A stretch of DNA of 64,000 nucleotides from Cognatishimia sp. SS12. GTDB taxonomy: Bacteria > Pseudomonadota > Alphaproteobacteria > Rhodobacterales > Rhodobacteraceae. The stretch covers positions 186,001 through 250,000 of the forward strand of contig NZ_JAQNCZ010000006.1 in assembly GCF_028369055.1 (NCBI RefSeq), written 5' to 3'. The notes beneath the pieces were generated by a model. That model had not been told where the DNA came from, ran no database searches, and saw nothing but the letters and a program-made list of their open reading frames with translations. Both the position numbers and the translations under genes were made by a program. Of this stretch, positions 7,964 through 16,098 are shown one piece after another; the first letter of the stretch is position 1, and each line of letters opens with the position of its first letter.

Positions 7964-9088
7964 ATGGCCGAAGAAGACCAGAGTAGTAAGTCCCAGGAAC
8001 CCACCGAGAAAAAGCTGCGTGATGCGCGCAAAAAAGGGGATGTGCCCAATTCGCGCGAAACCGGCAACATGATGGTTGTTGTCGCGATGATCGGGATTGT
8101 CACATTTGGCCTGCAGTGGCAGACGCCAGAATTGGTCGCGGCGCTGTCCACACTCATCGACAATGCCGGGCGTATCCACGTCGGCGTCGAAAGGCCGGGC
8201 GTGGCGACTTTGGGCACGGTGTTCTGGGAATTTATCGGCCGGGTCAGCGTCGCAGTGGCACCGATTTTCGGGCTTTTGCTGGCGGGGGCGTTGTTTGGCG
8301 TCTTGATCCAGGGCGAAACCGTTGCTGCGGTGGAACGGATCAAGCCCAAGCTGTCAAAAGTCTCGATCAAAGAGGGTCTAAAACGTCAATTTTCGGCCAA
8401 TACGCTGGTGGATTTTGTTAAAAACCTGTTGAAAGTGCTGGTGGTTGGCGGGCTGGCGCTTTGGGTCACGAATACGGCGGTGCGCGGCATCTGGCAGGGC
8501 CCGGGCTTTGTGCCGGAAACACTGCCGGGCTACATGGCCGACGCCACGCGCAAACTTCTGATCGCGGCGGCGGCCTTTCTGGTGCCGGTGGCCATCTTTG
8601 ACATTCTGTGGCGCCGTTACGATTGGCGGCGCAAACAAATGATGTCGATGAAAGAGGTGCGTGATGAGATGAAGGAAAGCGAAGGCGACCCGCTTATCCG
8701 GGGCAAACGCGCCGCGCTGCGCCGCCAGCGCGCGCAACAGCGCATCGCCATGGCGGTGCCCACCGCCAACGTCATCCTGACCAACCCGACGCATTTTGCC
8801 GTGGCGCTGCGCTATGAACAAGGGGTGGATGTCGCCCCGATCTGTGTGGCCAAAGGCGCCGATGTCATGGCGCGGCAGATCCGCCTCATTGCGCATGACA
8901 ATGAGATCCCGATTGTGGAAAACAAACCGCTGGCGCGCACGCTCTTTGATGTGGTCGAGGTTGATGACGCCGTGCCGGTCGAGCATTGGGAACTTGTGGC
9001 GGAAATCATCAGCTTCGTGATGGCGCTGCAACGCGATCCCAAACGCAAACCGCCGGCGGGCTCCAGCCTGCGCACGGATCGCGACTAA
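7964..9088 (+). CDS. flhB: Flagellar export switch protein FlhB
   Basis: 374 residues with N-terminal EDQSSKSQEPTEKKLRDARK, four membrane helices and a C-terminal cytosolic domain. The autocleavage motif NPTH is at residues 274-277. Cleavage between Asn and Pro switches export specificity from rod/hook to filament substrates. It is the last gene of this operon. Its stop codon overlaps that of the convergent EamA gene by 4 nt, with no room for an intergenic terminator. Confidence 0.97.
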   Translation: MAEEDQSSKSQEPTEKKLRDARKKGDVPNSRETGNMMVVVAMIGIVTFGLQWQTPELVAALSTLIDNAGRIHVGVERPGVATLGTVFWEFIGRVSVAVAPIFGLLLAGALFGVLIQGETVAAVERIKPKLSKVSIKEGLKRQFSANTLVDFVKNLLKVLVVGGLALWVTNTAVRGIWQGPGFVPETLPGYMADATRKLLIAAAAFLVPVAIFDILWRRYDWRRKQMMSMKEVRDEMKESEGDPLIRGKRAALRRQRAQQRIAMAVPTANVILTNPTHFAVALRYEQGVDVAPICVAKGADVMARQIRLIAHDNEIPIVENKPLARTLFDVVEVDDAVPVEHWELVAEIISFVMALQRDPKRKPPAGSSLRTDRD

Positions 9089-9957
9089 ATCGGCGCGCTA
9101 CGCTGGCGACGCTGATGGTCCCACAGCGCGCTGCCCCCCGACAGGGCAATCAACGCCAACCCGATGAGCGAGACAAGATCCGGCCAATCTCCAAAGACCA
9201 GAATGCCCGAAAGCGTGGCCGAGACAAGCTGGGTATAGACCAGAGGCGCGATCAGGCTGGCCTCAGCCTTCTTGCTGGAAATCACCAACAGATAATTGCC
9301 CGCCGCCGACCCCAGAGCGCTGACCAGAAACAGCAGCGCCAGGCCGCCTGTCAACTCGGGCAACCCCACAGTCAGGCCGAAAGGGGCCAGAAGAACCGAC
9401 CCAATCAGCAATTGCGACAGCAGCAGAAACCGTGGTCTGAACGCGCCCGCAATGGTGCGGGTCATCATCAGGTAAGCGCCGTAAAACGTCCCGGCAGCCA
9501 GGGCAAACCCCATGCCGACAGACGCGCCAAACCCGGGTTTGACCACGAGCAGAACGCCGAGAAATCCAATCATGAGCAACAGGCTGCGCAGCTTTGACGG
9601 GCGCTCGCCCAGGAAGATGATGGCCAGCACATAGGACACGATGGGGCCGACAAAAAACGCGCCAAAGACATTGGCGATCGGTTCGGTTTTCAGCGCGGTC
9701 AGAATGCAGCTGATCCCGGTGATTACAAACACCGCGCGCAGCGCGACGCGCCATTGCAGCAGGTCGCGCAACTCAGGCAGTTTCAGGCCGCTGAAGGGCA
9801 AGAGCACCAAAGCCCCGATGCCAAAGCGCGCCCAGGCCACGACAATCGGGTGCACCCCCCCGGCGGTCAGCAGTTTGCCAGCGGTATCGCCCACCACAAT
9901 AAAACTGACGGCGGCAAACACAATCGCGGCGAGCCGCAGAAGATCAGAAGCAGTCAT
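9085..9957 (-). CDS. EamA-family (DMT) permease
   Basis: About 290 residues, ten predicted transmembrane helices arranged as two EamA repeats (first ending near IIFLGERPSKLRSLL, second with YTQLVSATLSGILVFGDWPD). Drug/metabolite-transporter permeases usually export amino acids, nucleosides or other metabolites. The substrate is not predictable. I place the start at the ATG at 9957 (MTASDLL), preceded by AGCGAGG. An ATG at 9981 in the same frame would overlap the mgsA stop codon. It follows mgsA by 23 nt and is probably the last gene of that transcript. Confidence 0.88.
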   Translation of the reverse strand: MTASDLLRLAAIVFAAVSFIVVGDTAGKLLTAGGVHPIVVAWARFGIGALVLLPFSGLKLPELRDLLQWRVALRAVFVITGISCILTALKTEPIANVFGAFFVGPIVSYVLAIIFLGERPSKLRSLLLMIGFLGVLLVVKPGFGASVGMGFALAAGTFYGAYLMMTRTIAGAFRPRFLLLSQLLIGSVLLAPFGLTVGLPELTGGLALLFLVSALGSAAGNYLLVISSKKAEASLIAPLVYTQLVSATLSGILVFGDWPDLVSLIGLALIALSGGSALWDHQRRQRSAPI

Positions 9958-9980
9958 CGCGGCCTCGCTTGGGGGGAACA

Positions 9981-10385
9981 TCAGCCAGCGGCGTGACGCT
10001 CGAAATATTCAACAAGGCAATTGGCTGTGGCCGGGCTGCAGGCCATGGGCAGATCATACACAATGGCCAAACGGGTCAGCGCCTTGACGTCAACGTCATG
10101 CGGCATGGGCGACATCGGGTCGATGAAAAATACCAGTGCATCCAGCTTGTCTTCGCAGATCATCGCGCCAAGCTGCTGATCGCCGCCCAATGGCCCACTT
10201 TTAAAGCGGGTGACTTTCAGGCCCGGCAGGTTGTCTTGCAACAGCCCACCCGTGGTGCCGGTGGCAAAGACATCCACGCCGTCAAAGAACTGGGCATGGG
10301 ACTGTGCCCATTCGATCATCTTGGATTTGCAGGCGTCATGCGCCACCAGCGCAAATCTGAGTGGTTTTTGTGGCATGTCCTGCAT
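9981..10385 (-). CDS. mgsA: Methylglyoxal synthase
   Basis: 134 residues. Converts dihydroxyacetone phosphate to methylglyoxal and phosphate, a bypass that relieves triose-phosphate build-up. The catalytic set known from the E. coli enzyme is present: His16-Asp17 (AHD), Asp69 (GPLGGD), Asp89 (FFIDP), His96 and Asp99 (PMPHDVD), plus the phosphate-binding ATGTTGG. A methylglyoxal shunt fits with the glycerol-3-phosphate dehydrogenase 4 kb away, which feeds the same triose-phosphate pool, but there is no operon link. It sits between a Nudix gene and the EamA gene, all on the minus strand. Confidence 0.95.
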   Translation of the reverse strand: MQDMPQKPLRFALVAHDACKSKMIEWAQSHAQFFDGVDVFATGTTGGLLQDNLPGLKVTRFKSGPLGGDQQLGAMICEDKLDALVFFIDPMSPMPHDVDVKALTRLAIVYDLPMACSPATANCLVEYFERHAAG

Positions 10386-10491
10386 TGGGGCTCCTGTCGC
10401 TGTCCGGCGCGCAGCCTATGTTGCGCTTGGCGGAGTGAAGCGGATTGCGGGGCCGGGCGCAACAGCATTCCTGTTGTCGCGTCTTGGTGGT

Positions 10492-10917
10492 TTAGCCCCA
10501 GTCCTGTTCCAAGCGCAGTCTGGCAACAGCAATCACGTCGGGATGCAGGGGGCGAGTGCCGTGCAGCAGGTCTTCGCTGCGCACCCATTCAGCGGCGGCG
10601 GCGTCGTCTGCGGCCACCGGCGTGCCGCTCTGGTAAACGCAGGCAATGGCCTTGATGCGATAGTTGTGGGTGACGCGACCATCGGAGTCATGCAGTTTCA
10701 CCGTTAATTCGGTCAAAACGCCGAGGGCTTTGGCGTGTACCCCGGTTTCTTCGGTGAGTTCGCGCAGCGCGGCCTGCGTCGCGGTTTCGCCCGGCTCAAC
10801 ATGACCGCCTGGAAACCCCCAAAGCCCGCGCCCGGGGTCTTTGCCGCGCTTAACCAGCAGGAATTGTCCCGCATGCAAGAGCATCGCAATGGCACCGGGG
10901 GTGGGGCCGACGCTCAT
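10492..10917 (-). CDS. Nudix hydrolase
   Basis: 141 residues. A complete Nudix box lies at residues 38-60: Gly38, Glu44, REL 52-54, EE 56-57, Gly59, matching GX5EX7REUXEEXGU. It hydrolyses a nucleoside diphosphate linked to another moiety. The flanking GLWGFPGG and the small size resemble ADP-ribose pyrophosphatase or MutT-like enzymes. The substrate cannot be fixed. The start overlaps the tupA stop by 4 nt, so it is translated with the tungstate transporter genes. Confidence 0.9.
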   Translation of the reverse strand: MSVGPTPGAIAMLLHAGQFLLVKRGKDPGRGLWGFPGGHVEPGETATQAALRELTEETGVHAKALGVLTELTVKLHDSDGRVTHNYRIKAIACVYQSGTPVAADDAAAAEWVRSEDLLHGTRPLHPDVIAVARLRLEQDWG

Positions 10918-11738
10918 TGGGACGCTGCCGCGTTGAAATGAAACAGCGCCGCGCCATTCAGCCGATAGCCATCGATCAGCGTAGCGGCGCGCGGGCTGGT
11001 CAACCAGTGTTCAAAGGCCTGCGTTGCCGCCGCGTTGACATGCGGGTGGCGCTTAGGGTCCAGCGGCAAATAAGCATATTGGTTAAATAGCGCGGCATCC
11101 CCCGCAAAAAGCAGCGCCAGATCCCCCTTATTGCCAAAGGTCAGCCAGCTGGCGCGGTCGCTCAGCACATAGGCCGAAAGACCAGACGCCAAATTCAACG
11201 TTGCGCCCATGCCGGCCCCAGCGGCGCGGTACCAGCCGGGGTCAAAGGCGGTTCTGTCTGCGCCAATCTCAGCCCAGAGCGCTTTTTCCTTGGTGTGGGT
11301 GCCGCTGTCATCACCGCGCGAGACAAACGGCGCACGCGCCTGCCAGATGGCGGAGAGCGCGCTGCCGACATCCGGGGCATCGGCAATCTTTGCGGGGTCG
11401 GACTTCGGTCCAATCAGCACAAAATCATTATACATGACCTCGGTGCGATGCGGCGCGTGACCTGCGGCGACAAAGGCCTCTTCCGCTGCTTTGGCATGAA
11501 CTAAAATGGCATCAACATCCCCGGCGCGCCCAAGGCGCAAGGCCTGCCCAGTACCCACCACCAGCAGGTGAACGGTCAAATCCAGATCCGCTTTCACGGC
11601 GGGCAAAAGCACGTCGGCCAGACCCGAGTTGTGAAAGGATGTCGTTACAGCCAATTTCATCTCATCCGCAGCGGCGCGCAGCGGTGCGGTCAATATCAGC
11701 AGGCTCAGGCCCAGAGATAGCGTGTGGCGCAGGGTCAT
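10914..11738 (-). CDS. tupA: Tungstate ABC transporter, substrate-binding protein
   Basis: 274 residues with a signal peptide (about residues 1-24, ending near RAAADE). The family pattern of TupA is clear: [49 protein letters not shown] and FVSRGDDSGTHTKE. TupA binds tungstate (or molybdate, less tightly) in the periplasm and delivers it to TupB/TupC. Tungstate is used in formate or aldehyde oxidoreductases. The stop overlaps the Nudix start and the start overlaps the tupC stop, so translation is coupled. The binding protein comes last in the importer rather than first. Confidence 0.93.
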   Translation of the reverse strand: MTLRHTLSLGLSLLILTAPLRAAADEMKLAVTTSFHNSGLADVLLPAVKADLDLTVHLLVVGTGQALRLGRAGDVDAILVHAKAAEEAFVAAGHAPHRTEVMYNDFVLIGPKSDPAKIADAPDVGSALSAIWQARAPFVSRGDDSGTHTKEKALWAEIGADRTAFDPGWYRAAGAGMGATLNLASGLSAYVLSDRASWLTFGNKGDLALLFAGDAALFNQYAYLPLDPKRHPHVNAAATQAFEHWLTSPRAATLIDGYRLNGAALFHFNAAASQ

Positions 11739-12451
11739 TCGACGATGTCTCCGTTGAGATAGGCGCGGGCAGCGCGTGATTGCGGGGCGTCAAAGAATGC
11801 GGCGGCCGGGCCGGCTTCGACCAATTTGCCGCGATGCAGAAACAGCACGTCATCGGCCAGGCGCCGTGCTTGCCCAATATCATGGGTGGTTAAGATCAGC
11901 CGCGTGCCTTGTTGGGCCTGAGCCTGAAGAATGGCCTCGATGTCGCGGGTGGCGCTGCCGTCCAGATTGGCGCAGGCTTCGTCCAGAAACAGCACTTCTG
12001 GCGCGCGTGCCAAGGCCCGCACCAGCGCCATTTTCTGGCGTTCCCCACCGGAGAGCACACTGGCGCGTACGTCCGCGCGCTCTGCCAGCCCGACATTGCT
12101 GAGCAGCGCCAGCGCCTTGCCGCGCGCAGCCTTGCGTGTGTGCCCCGCCAGACGCAGCGGATAGGCGACATTGTCCAGAACCGTGCGGCGCATCAGGGTG
12201 GGCGTTTGAAAAACAAAGGCCTGCCGCTGCTGCGCGGTCTGTTGATCTGTGGCCCAGCGGATTGCCCCAGCAGACAGCCGTTCCATCCCATGCAAGGCGC
12301 GCAAAAGCGTGGATTTTCCGGCCCCATTTGGCCCCATGATCACGGTGATACCGTGTTCCACGAGCGTAAAGGACACCGGGCCCAGCAGGCGCAGCGATTT
12401 GCGCCGCACTTCGACGTTTTCTAGGCGCGCGGGGAGGATCGAGCCTACCAT
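11735..12451 (-). CDS. tupC: Tungstate ABC transporter, ATP-binding protein
   Basis: 238 residues. Walker A GPNGAGKST, signature LSGGERQKMAL, Walker B VLFLDEACANLD (an Ala-Cys replaces the usual Pro-Thr) and the H-loop LTTHD are all present. It energises the importer formed with TupB and TupA. The start overlaps the end of tupB by 7 nt and its stop overlaps the tupA start by 4 nt. Confidence 0.92.
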   Translation of the reverse strand: MVGSILPARLENVEVRRKSLRLLGPVSFTLVEHGITVIMGPNGAGKSTLLRALHGMERLSAGAIRWATDQQTAQQRQAFVFQTPTLMRRTVLDNVAYPLRLAGHTRKAARGKALALLSNVGLAERADVRASVLSGGERQKMALVRALARAPEVLFLDEACANLDGSATRDIEAILQAQAQQGTRLILTTHDIGQARRLADDVLFLHRGKLVEAGPAAAFFDAPQSRAARAYLNGDIVE

Positions 12452-13149
12452 CGGCCACGGACCTCTGTGCCGGTCAGCCGATGGATGGCAAGGTTAACGG
12501 TGATGGCGAGGCCAATCAGAACAAACCCCAGCCCGAGGGCCAGTGCAAAGTCCCCTTTGCCGGTTTCAAGCGCGATGGCGGTGGTTAATACGCGAGTGAC
12601 ATGGTCGATATTGCCGCCGACGATCATGATCGCCCCAACTTCGCCAATCCCCCGGCCAAAACCCGCCAGCGCAGCGGTCAGCAAGGCGCGCCGCCCATCC
12701 CACAAAAGGGTGCGCATGCGTTGGCCGCGCGAGGTATTCAGCGAGATCAGCAGGTCATGATAATCCGCCCAAAGGTCCCGGATCGCCTGATGCGCAATGG
12801 AGGCAATCAGTGGCGTCAGAATGATCACCTGTGCAATGATCATCGCAGCGGGGGTAAACAGCAGGCCAAAGACCCCAAAAGGGCCCGACCGCGACAGCAG
12901 CAGATAGACCAGCAGCCCAACCACCACAGGCGGCAGCCCCATCAGAGCGTTCAGAACGGCAATGGTCGCGCGGCGAAACCGAAATCGGCGCAGCGCCAGC
13001 CAACAGCCCAACGGCAAACCAATCACCGAGGCGATCAGCACGGCGGAGGAGGTCACATAAAGTGAGCGCAGCGAAATTTCGATCAGATCCGCATCCAGAG
13101 TCACAATCAGAGTGAATGCTGCCAGCAGACCCTGGGTGATGTCACTCAT
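12445..13149 (-). CDS. tupB: Tungstate ABC transporter, permease
   Basis: 234 residues from the ATG at 13149 (MSDITQG, with GGAAA 8 nt upstream). A longer frame reaches 13293, but its extra 48 residues do not look like the family. Five to six membrane helices, with the cytoplasmic coupling loop (FGRGIGEVGAIMIVGGNI) typical of TupB/ModB-like permeases. First gene of the minus-strand operon tupB-tupC-tupA-nudix, possibly continuing into mgsA and eamA. Confidence 0.9.
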   Translation of the reverse strand: MSDITQGLLAAFTLIVTLDADLIEISLRSLYVTSSAVLIASVIGLPLGCWLALRRFRFRRATIAVLNALMGLPPVVVGLLVYLLLSRSGPFGVFGLLFTPAAMIIAQVIILTPLIASIAHQAIRDLWADYHDLLISLNTSRGQRMRTLLWDGRRALLTAALAGFGRGIGEVGAIMIVGGNIDHVTRVLTTAIALETGKGDFALALGLGFVLIGLAITVNLAIHRLTGTEVRGRW

Positions 13150-13201
13150 GGCCGGTTTCCAATGTCGTGCCGCCACCTTAACGGGCACGCCAGCCGGGAT
13201 G

Positions 13202-13238
13202 CCACGCAAAAGCGGCAGCATTTGACGCATTTGCGTGG
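13202..13238. promoter_or_regulatory. Perfect 9-bp inverted repeat upstream of tupB
   Basis: CCACGCAAA (13202-13210) and TTTGCGTGG (13230-13238) are exact inverted repeats. Inside them, GCG (13212-13214) and CGC (13226-13228) could extend the stem past one mismatch. The element starts 53 nt upstream of the tupB ATG and has no T run. It could be an operator of an oxyanion regulator or a structured leader. Confidence 0.45.
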
Positions 13239-13353
13239 TATTCTCACGCGGCGTCAGCAGTGCGCGCGCGTTCATATGAACCAATTGTGGCAACCGGCTA
13301 CGTTTGCCTTGGCCAGAGCATGCAGTTTTCGGAGATTCCCATGGACAGCAATG

Positions 13354-13384
13354 TTCATTTGATGTAATTCGATCATCAAATGAA
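13354..13384. promoter_or_regulatory. Candidate GlpR operator, 11-bp perfect inverted repeat
   Basis: TTCATTTGATG (13354-13364) and CATCAAATGAA (13374-13384) are exact inverted repeats separated by 9 nt, ending 16 nt before the start of the DeoR-family gene. Position and symmetry suggest autoregulation of glpR-glpD. Confidence 0.6.
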
Positions 13385-13400
13385 TATTTGAGGGCGTGGA

Positions 13401-14174
13401 ATGGCTTTGAATGACCGTCAGGAAAAGATCTTGCACCTGTTGCGCGCCGAAGATCGCGTCGAGGTGGATGACCTGTCGCGCCGGTTTGCCGTCACCACCC
13501 AGACGGTGCGCCGGGATCTGACAGAGCTTTGCGAACGTGGGCTCGCAACGCGCACCCATGGCGGCGCACGCAAACTCGTGTCCACGGCCTCGTTTGGCTA
13601 TGAAGAGCGGCGTTTGCGGCAATCGGCGGAAAAACAAGCGATCGCCAAACGCGCCGCGGCGTTGATCCCGGATGGGGCCTCTTTGTTGTTGAATATCGGC
13701 ACAACAACCGAACAGGTGGCGGCGGCGCTGGCGACCCACGAAGAGCTGACGGTGATCACCAACAACGTGAATGTCATCCACATCATGCGCGGCGCGCGGC
13801 TGAAATCTCTGGTGATCGCGGGCGGTTCCGTCCGGCAAAGCGATGGCGCGGTGGTTGGCGTGGAAGCCGTGGAATTCATCAACCGCTACAAGGTCGACTT
13901 TGCGGTGATTGGGACCTCTTCGATGGATGAAGACGGGGCCATCCTGGATTTTGACGAACGCGAGGTCGCGGTGGCCCGCGCCATTTTGCAAAACGCCCGC
14001 ACCAAGATCCTGGTCACGGATGTTTCCAAATTTGACCGCAGCGCGCCGGTCCGGATCTGCGATGTGGCTGACCTTGATTATGTAATCACCGACACACGCC
14101 CGCCTGCGCGCTTTGTCCAAGCCGCAGAGGCCGGGGGCACAAAACTAATCAATCTGAGTGAACCCGATGACTGA
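13401..14174 (+). CDS. glpR: DeoR-family regulator, GlpR-like
   Basis: 257 residues. N-terminal winged helix-turn-helix (VDDLSRRFAVTTQTVRRDLTEL, about residues 21-42) followed by the DeoR-type sugar-phosphate sensor domain (NIGTTTEQVA, TNNVNVI, GTSSMDEDGAILDFDEREVAVARAI). GlpR represses glycerol-3-phosphate genes until glycerol-3-phosphate binds. The assignment is supported by the overlapping glpD gene downstream. It lies just downstream of a strong inverted repeat. A general sugar-phosphate DeoR repressor is the alternative, but context favours GlpR. Confidence 0.9.
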   Translation: MALNDRQEKILHLLRAEDRVEVDDLSRRFAVTTQTVRRDLTELCERGLATRTHGGARKLVSTASFGYEERRLRQSAEKQAIAKRAAALIPDGASLLLNIGTTTEQVAAALATHEELTVITNNVNVIHIMRGARLKSLVIAGGSVRQSDGAVVGVEAVEFINRYKVDFAVIGTSSMDEDGAILDFDEREVAVARAILQNARTKILVTDVSKFDRSAPVRICDVADLDYVITDTRPPARFVQAAEAGGTKLINLSEPDD

Positions 14175-15744
14175 CAGCGATACCCTTGATCTCTTTGTAA
14201 TTGGCGGCGGCATCAATGGCTGTGGCATTGCCCGCGACGCCTCCGGGCGGGGGTTGTCCGTGGCGCTTGCGGAAATGAATGATCTTGCTTCGGCGACCTC
14301 TTCGGCCTCGACCAAGTTGTTTCATGGTGGGCTGCGCTATCTGGAATTCTTTGAATTCCGTCTGGTGCGCGAGGCGTTGATCGAGCGGGAAACCCTGCTG
14401 CGCGCCATGCCGCACATCAGTTGGCCGATGCGCTTTGTGCTGCCCTACCACAAAGACATGCGCTTTGACTCTGAAACGCCGACCTCCAAGCTGCTGACGA
14501 CCTTTATGCCCTGGATGAAAGGCCGTCGCCCGGCGTGGTTGATCCGGCTGGGCCTGTTTCTTTATGACAATCTGGGCGGGCGGAAAATCCTGCCGGGCAC
14601 AAGCACCGTGGATCTGACCAGCGGCCCCGAAGGCGCGCCAATCGATGATCGGTTCGTGAAGGCCTATGAATATTCGGATTGCTGGGTACAAGACAGCCGC
14701 CTTGTGGTGCTGAACGCCCGTGATGCAGAGGCGCGCGGGGCCAAGATCATGACCCGCACTAAAGTGATCAATGCCCGCCGCGAAGGCGGCCTGTGGATCA
14801 TCACAACCGAAGACGCAAAAGGCGCGCAGCAAGAGTTTCGCGCGCGGATGTTGGTGAACGCAGGCGGTCCTTGGGTGATGGATGTGATTAGCGGCGTGGC
14901 GGGTATCAACTCCTCCGAAGGGGTGCGTTTGGTGCGCGGCAGTCACATTGTGACCAAGCGGCTCTATGACCACGACAAATGCTATTTCTTTCAGGGTGAA
15001 GATGGGCGGATCATCTTTTCGATCCCATATGAGCAGGATTACACCCTGATTGGCACCACCGATGCCGATCACAATGACGCGGATGAAGCGCCCGTCTGCA
15101 CGCCGGAAGAACGCGACTATTTGCTGAAGTTTGCCAATGGCTATTTCAAACAAGATCTGACCGCCGAAGATGTCGTCTGGACCTATTCCGGCGTGCGCCC
15201 GCTTTATAACGACGGGGCCTCTAGCGCCACGGCGGCTACACGCGATTACGTGCTGCGGGTGAATGCCGAGGGCGGCGCGCCGATCCTGAATGTCTTTGGC
15301 GGCAAGATCACAACCTATCGTCGTCTCGCCGAAAGTGCTTTGGAAGAGATTGGCAAGGTCTTTCCTGATCTGCCCGGTCCCTGGACTGCCGGTGTGCCAA
15401 TGCCCGGCGGGGATTTTCCCGTGGATGGCGTGGAGGCGCTGATCGCCAAGGTCAAAACGCAATATCCCTTCCTGACGGACGCCGTGGCGCTGCGCCTTGT
15501 GCGCACTTATGGCACCGAAACGTTTCATGTGCTCGGCAAAGCCTCTTCTGCCGATGATCTCGGCGAAGATTTCGGAGCCGGCATTACTGCAGCTGAGCTG
15601 ACCTGGGCGCAAGACAACGAATGGGTGCGTACTGCCGAAGACTTCTTGTGGCGGCGTACCAAACTGGGGTTGCGTCTGGACGATACGCAAAAGGCGCGCA
15701 TTGCCGCGTATCTGAACGAGGCCACCGCGCAAGGGGCGGCCTGA
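14167..15744 (+). CDS. glpD: Aerobic glycerol-3-phosphate dehydrogenase
   Basis: 525 residues. FAD-dependent membrane-associated enzyme oxidising sn-glycerol-3-phosphate to dihydroxyacetone phosphate with electrons going to quinone. N-terminal FAD-binding dinucleotide fold DLFVIGGGINGCGIARDA, then the GlpD pattern SSASTKLFHGGLRYLE, SIPYEQDYTLIGTTD and the C-terminal DAO_C domain. I use the ATG at 14167, which overlaps the end of glpR by 8 nt. A GTG at 14158 is in frame. No glpK or glpF is visible nearby. Confidence 0.96.
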   Translation: MTDSDTLDLFVIGGGINGCGIARDASGRGLSVALAEMNDLASATSSASTKLFHGGLRYLEFFEFRLVREALIERETLLRAMPHISWPMRFVLPYHKDMRFDSETPTSKLLTTFMPWMKGRRPAWLIRLGLFLYDNLGGRKILPGTSTVDLTSGPEGAPIDDRFVKAYEYSDCWVQDSRLVVLNARDAEARGAKIMTRTKVINARREGGLWIITTEDAKGAQQEFRARMLVNAGGPWVMDVISGVAGINSSEGVRLVRGSHIVTKRLYDHDKCYFFQGEDGRIIFSIPYEQDYTLIGTTDADHNDADEAPVCTPEERDYLLKFANGYFKQDLTAEDVVWTYSGVRPLYNDGASSATAATRDYVLRVNAEGGAPILNVFGGKITTYRRLAESALEEIGKVFPDLPGPWTAGVPMPGGDFPVDGVEALIAKVKTQYPFLTDAVALRLVRTYGTETFHVLGKASSADDLGEDFGAGITAAELTWAQDNEWVRTAEDFLWRRTKLGLRLDDTQKARIAAYLNEATAQGAA

Positions 15745-16098
15745 CGACCTGATTGTCTGGGCTGAAATTTTTTCGCGCTCTGGGCGTAAAAGCCGCTAAA
15801 TTGCCGTGCGGGGCAGAAAAATTCTGTCCGGCGGCCATGAAACAGGTGCCTGCGGCCGAATCATGCGCGCCCCCCCTTGAGGATATTCAGGGCAAATTGC
15901 CGCGCGCGGCGGTGACGTCGGGGCGTTTTAGAGCCTTGGTGACTCGCTGCGCAAGCCGCTGAAAAATAGGGCAAATTATAAAAAAACGGGTCGCGCACTG
16001 CTGCGCGACCCTCTTGGTTCCGACGTCATCCTCCATATCCCTGATGCGCCGGAAGAGCATTCAAATCTCAACTTGAAACGAGCGTCCTCAATCGCGGG
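15745..16098. other. Intergenic region between convergent glpD and ALDH genes
   Basis: 354 bp. Contains a terminator for the minus-strand gene (15981-16011). The rest shows no convincing gene; a plus-strand frame at 15753-15962 lacks a family pattern and a ribosome binding site. No clear terminator for glpD was seen. Confidence 0.6.
15981..16011 (-). terminator. Rho-independent terminator of the lysine-catabolism genes
   Basis: Perfect 10-bp arms GGGTCGCGCA (15988-15997) and TGCGCGACCC (16002-16011) with a 4-nt loop. On the minus strand the stem is followed by GTTTTTT, so it terminates transcription coming from the ALDH7 gene. Confidence 0.85.

Noticed and set aside
13150-13293. N-terminal extension of tupB to an ATG at 13293
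   Set aside because: The extra 48 residues do not resemble TupB; an ATG at 13149 has a good ribosome binding site and gives family length. The inverted repeat also falls in this stretch.
14149-15732. Long open frame antisense to glpD (527 codons)
   Set aside because: It mirrors the glpD frame in GC-rich DNA, is rich in His/Arg/Gln, and shows no family pattern. glpD itself is certain.
15753-15962. 69-codon plus-strand frame after glpD
   Set aside because: No ribosome binding site, no family pattern, and compositional bias typical of non-coding GC-rich DNA.
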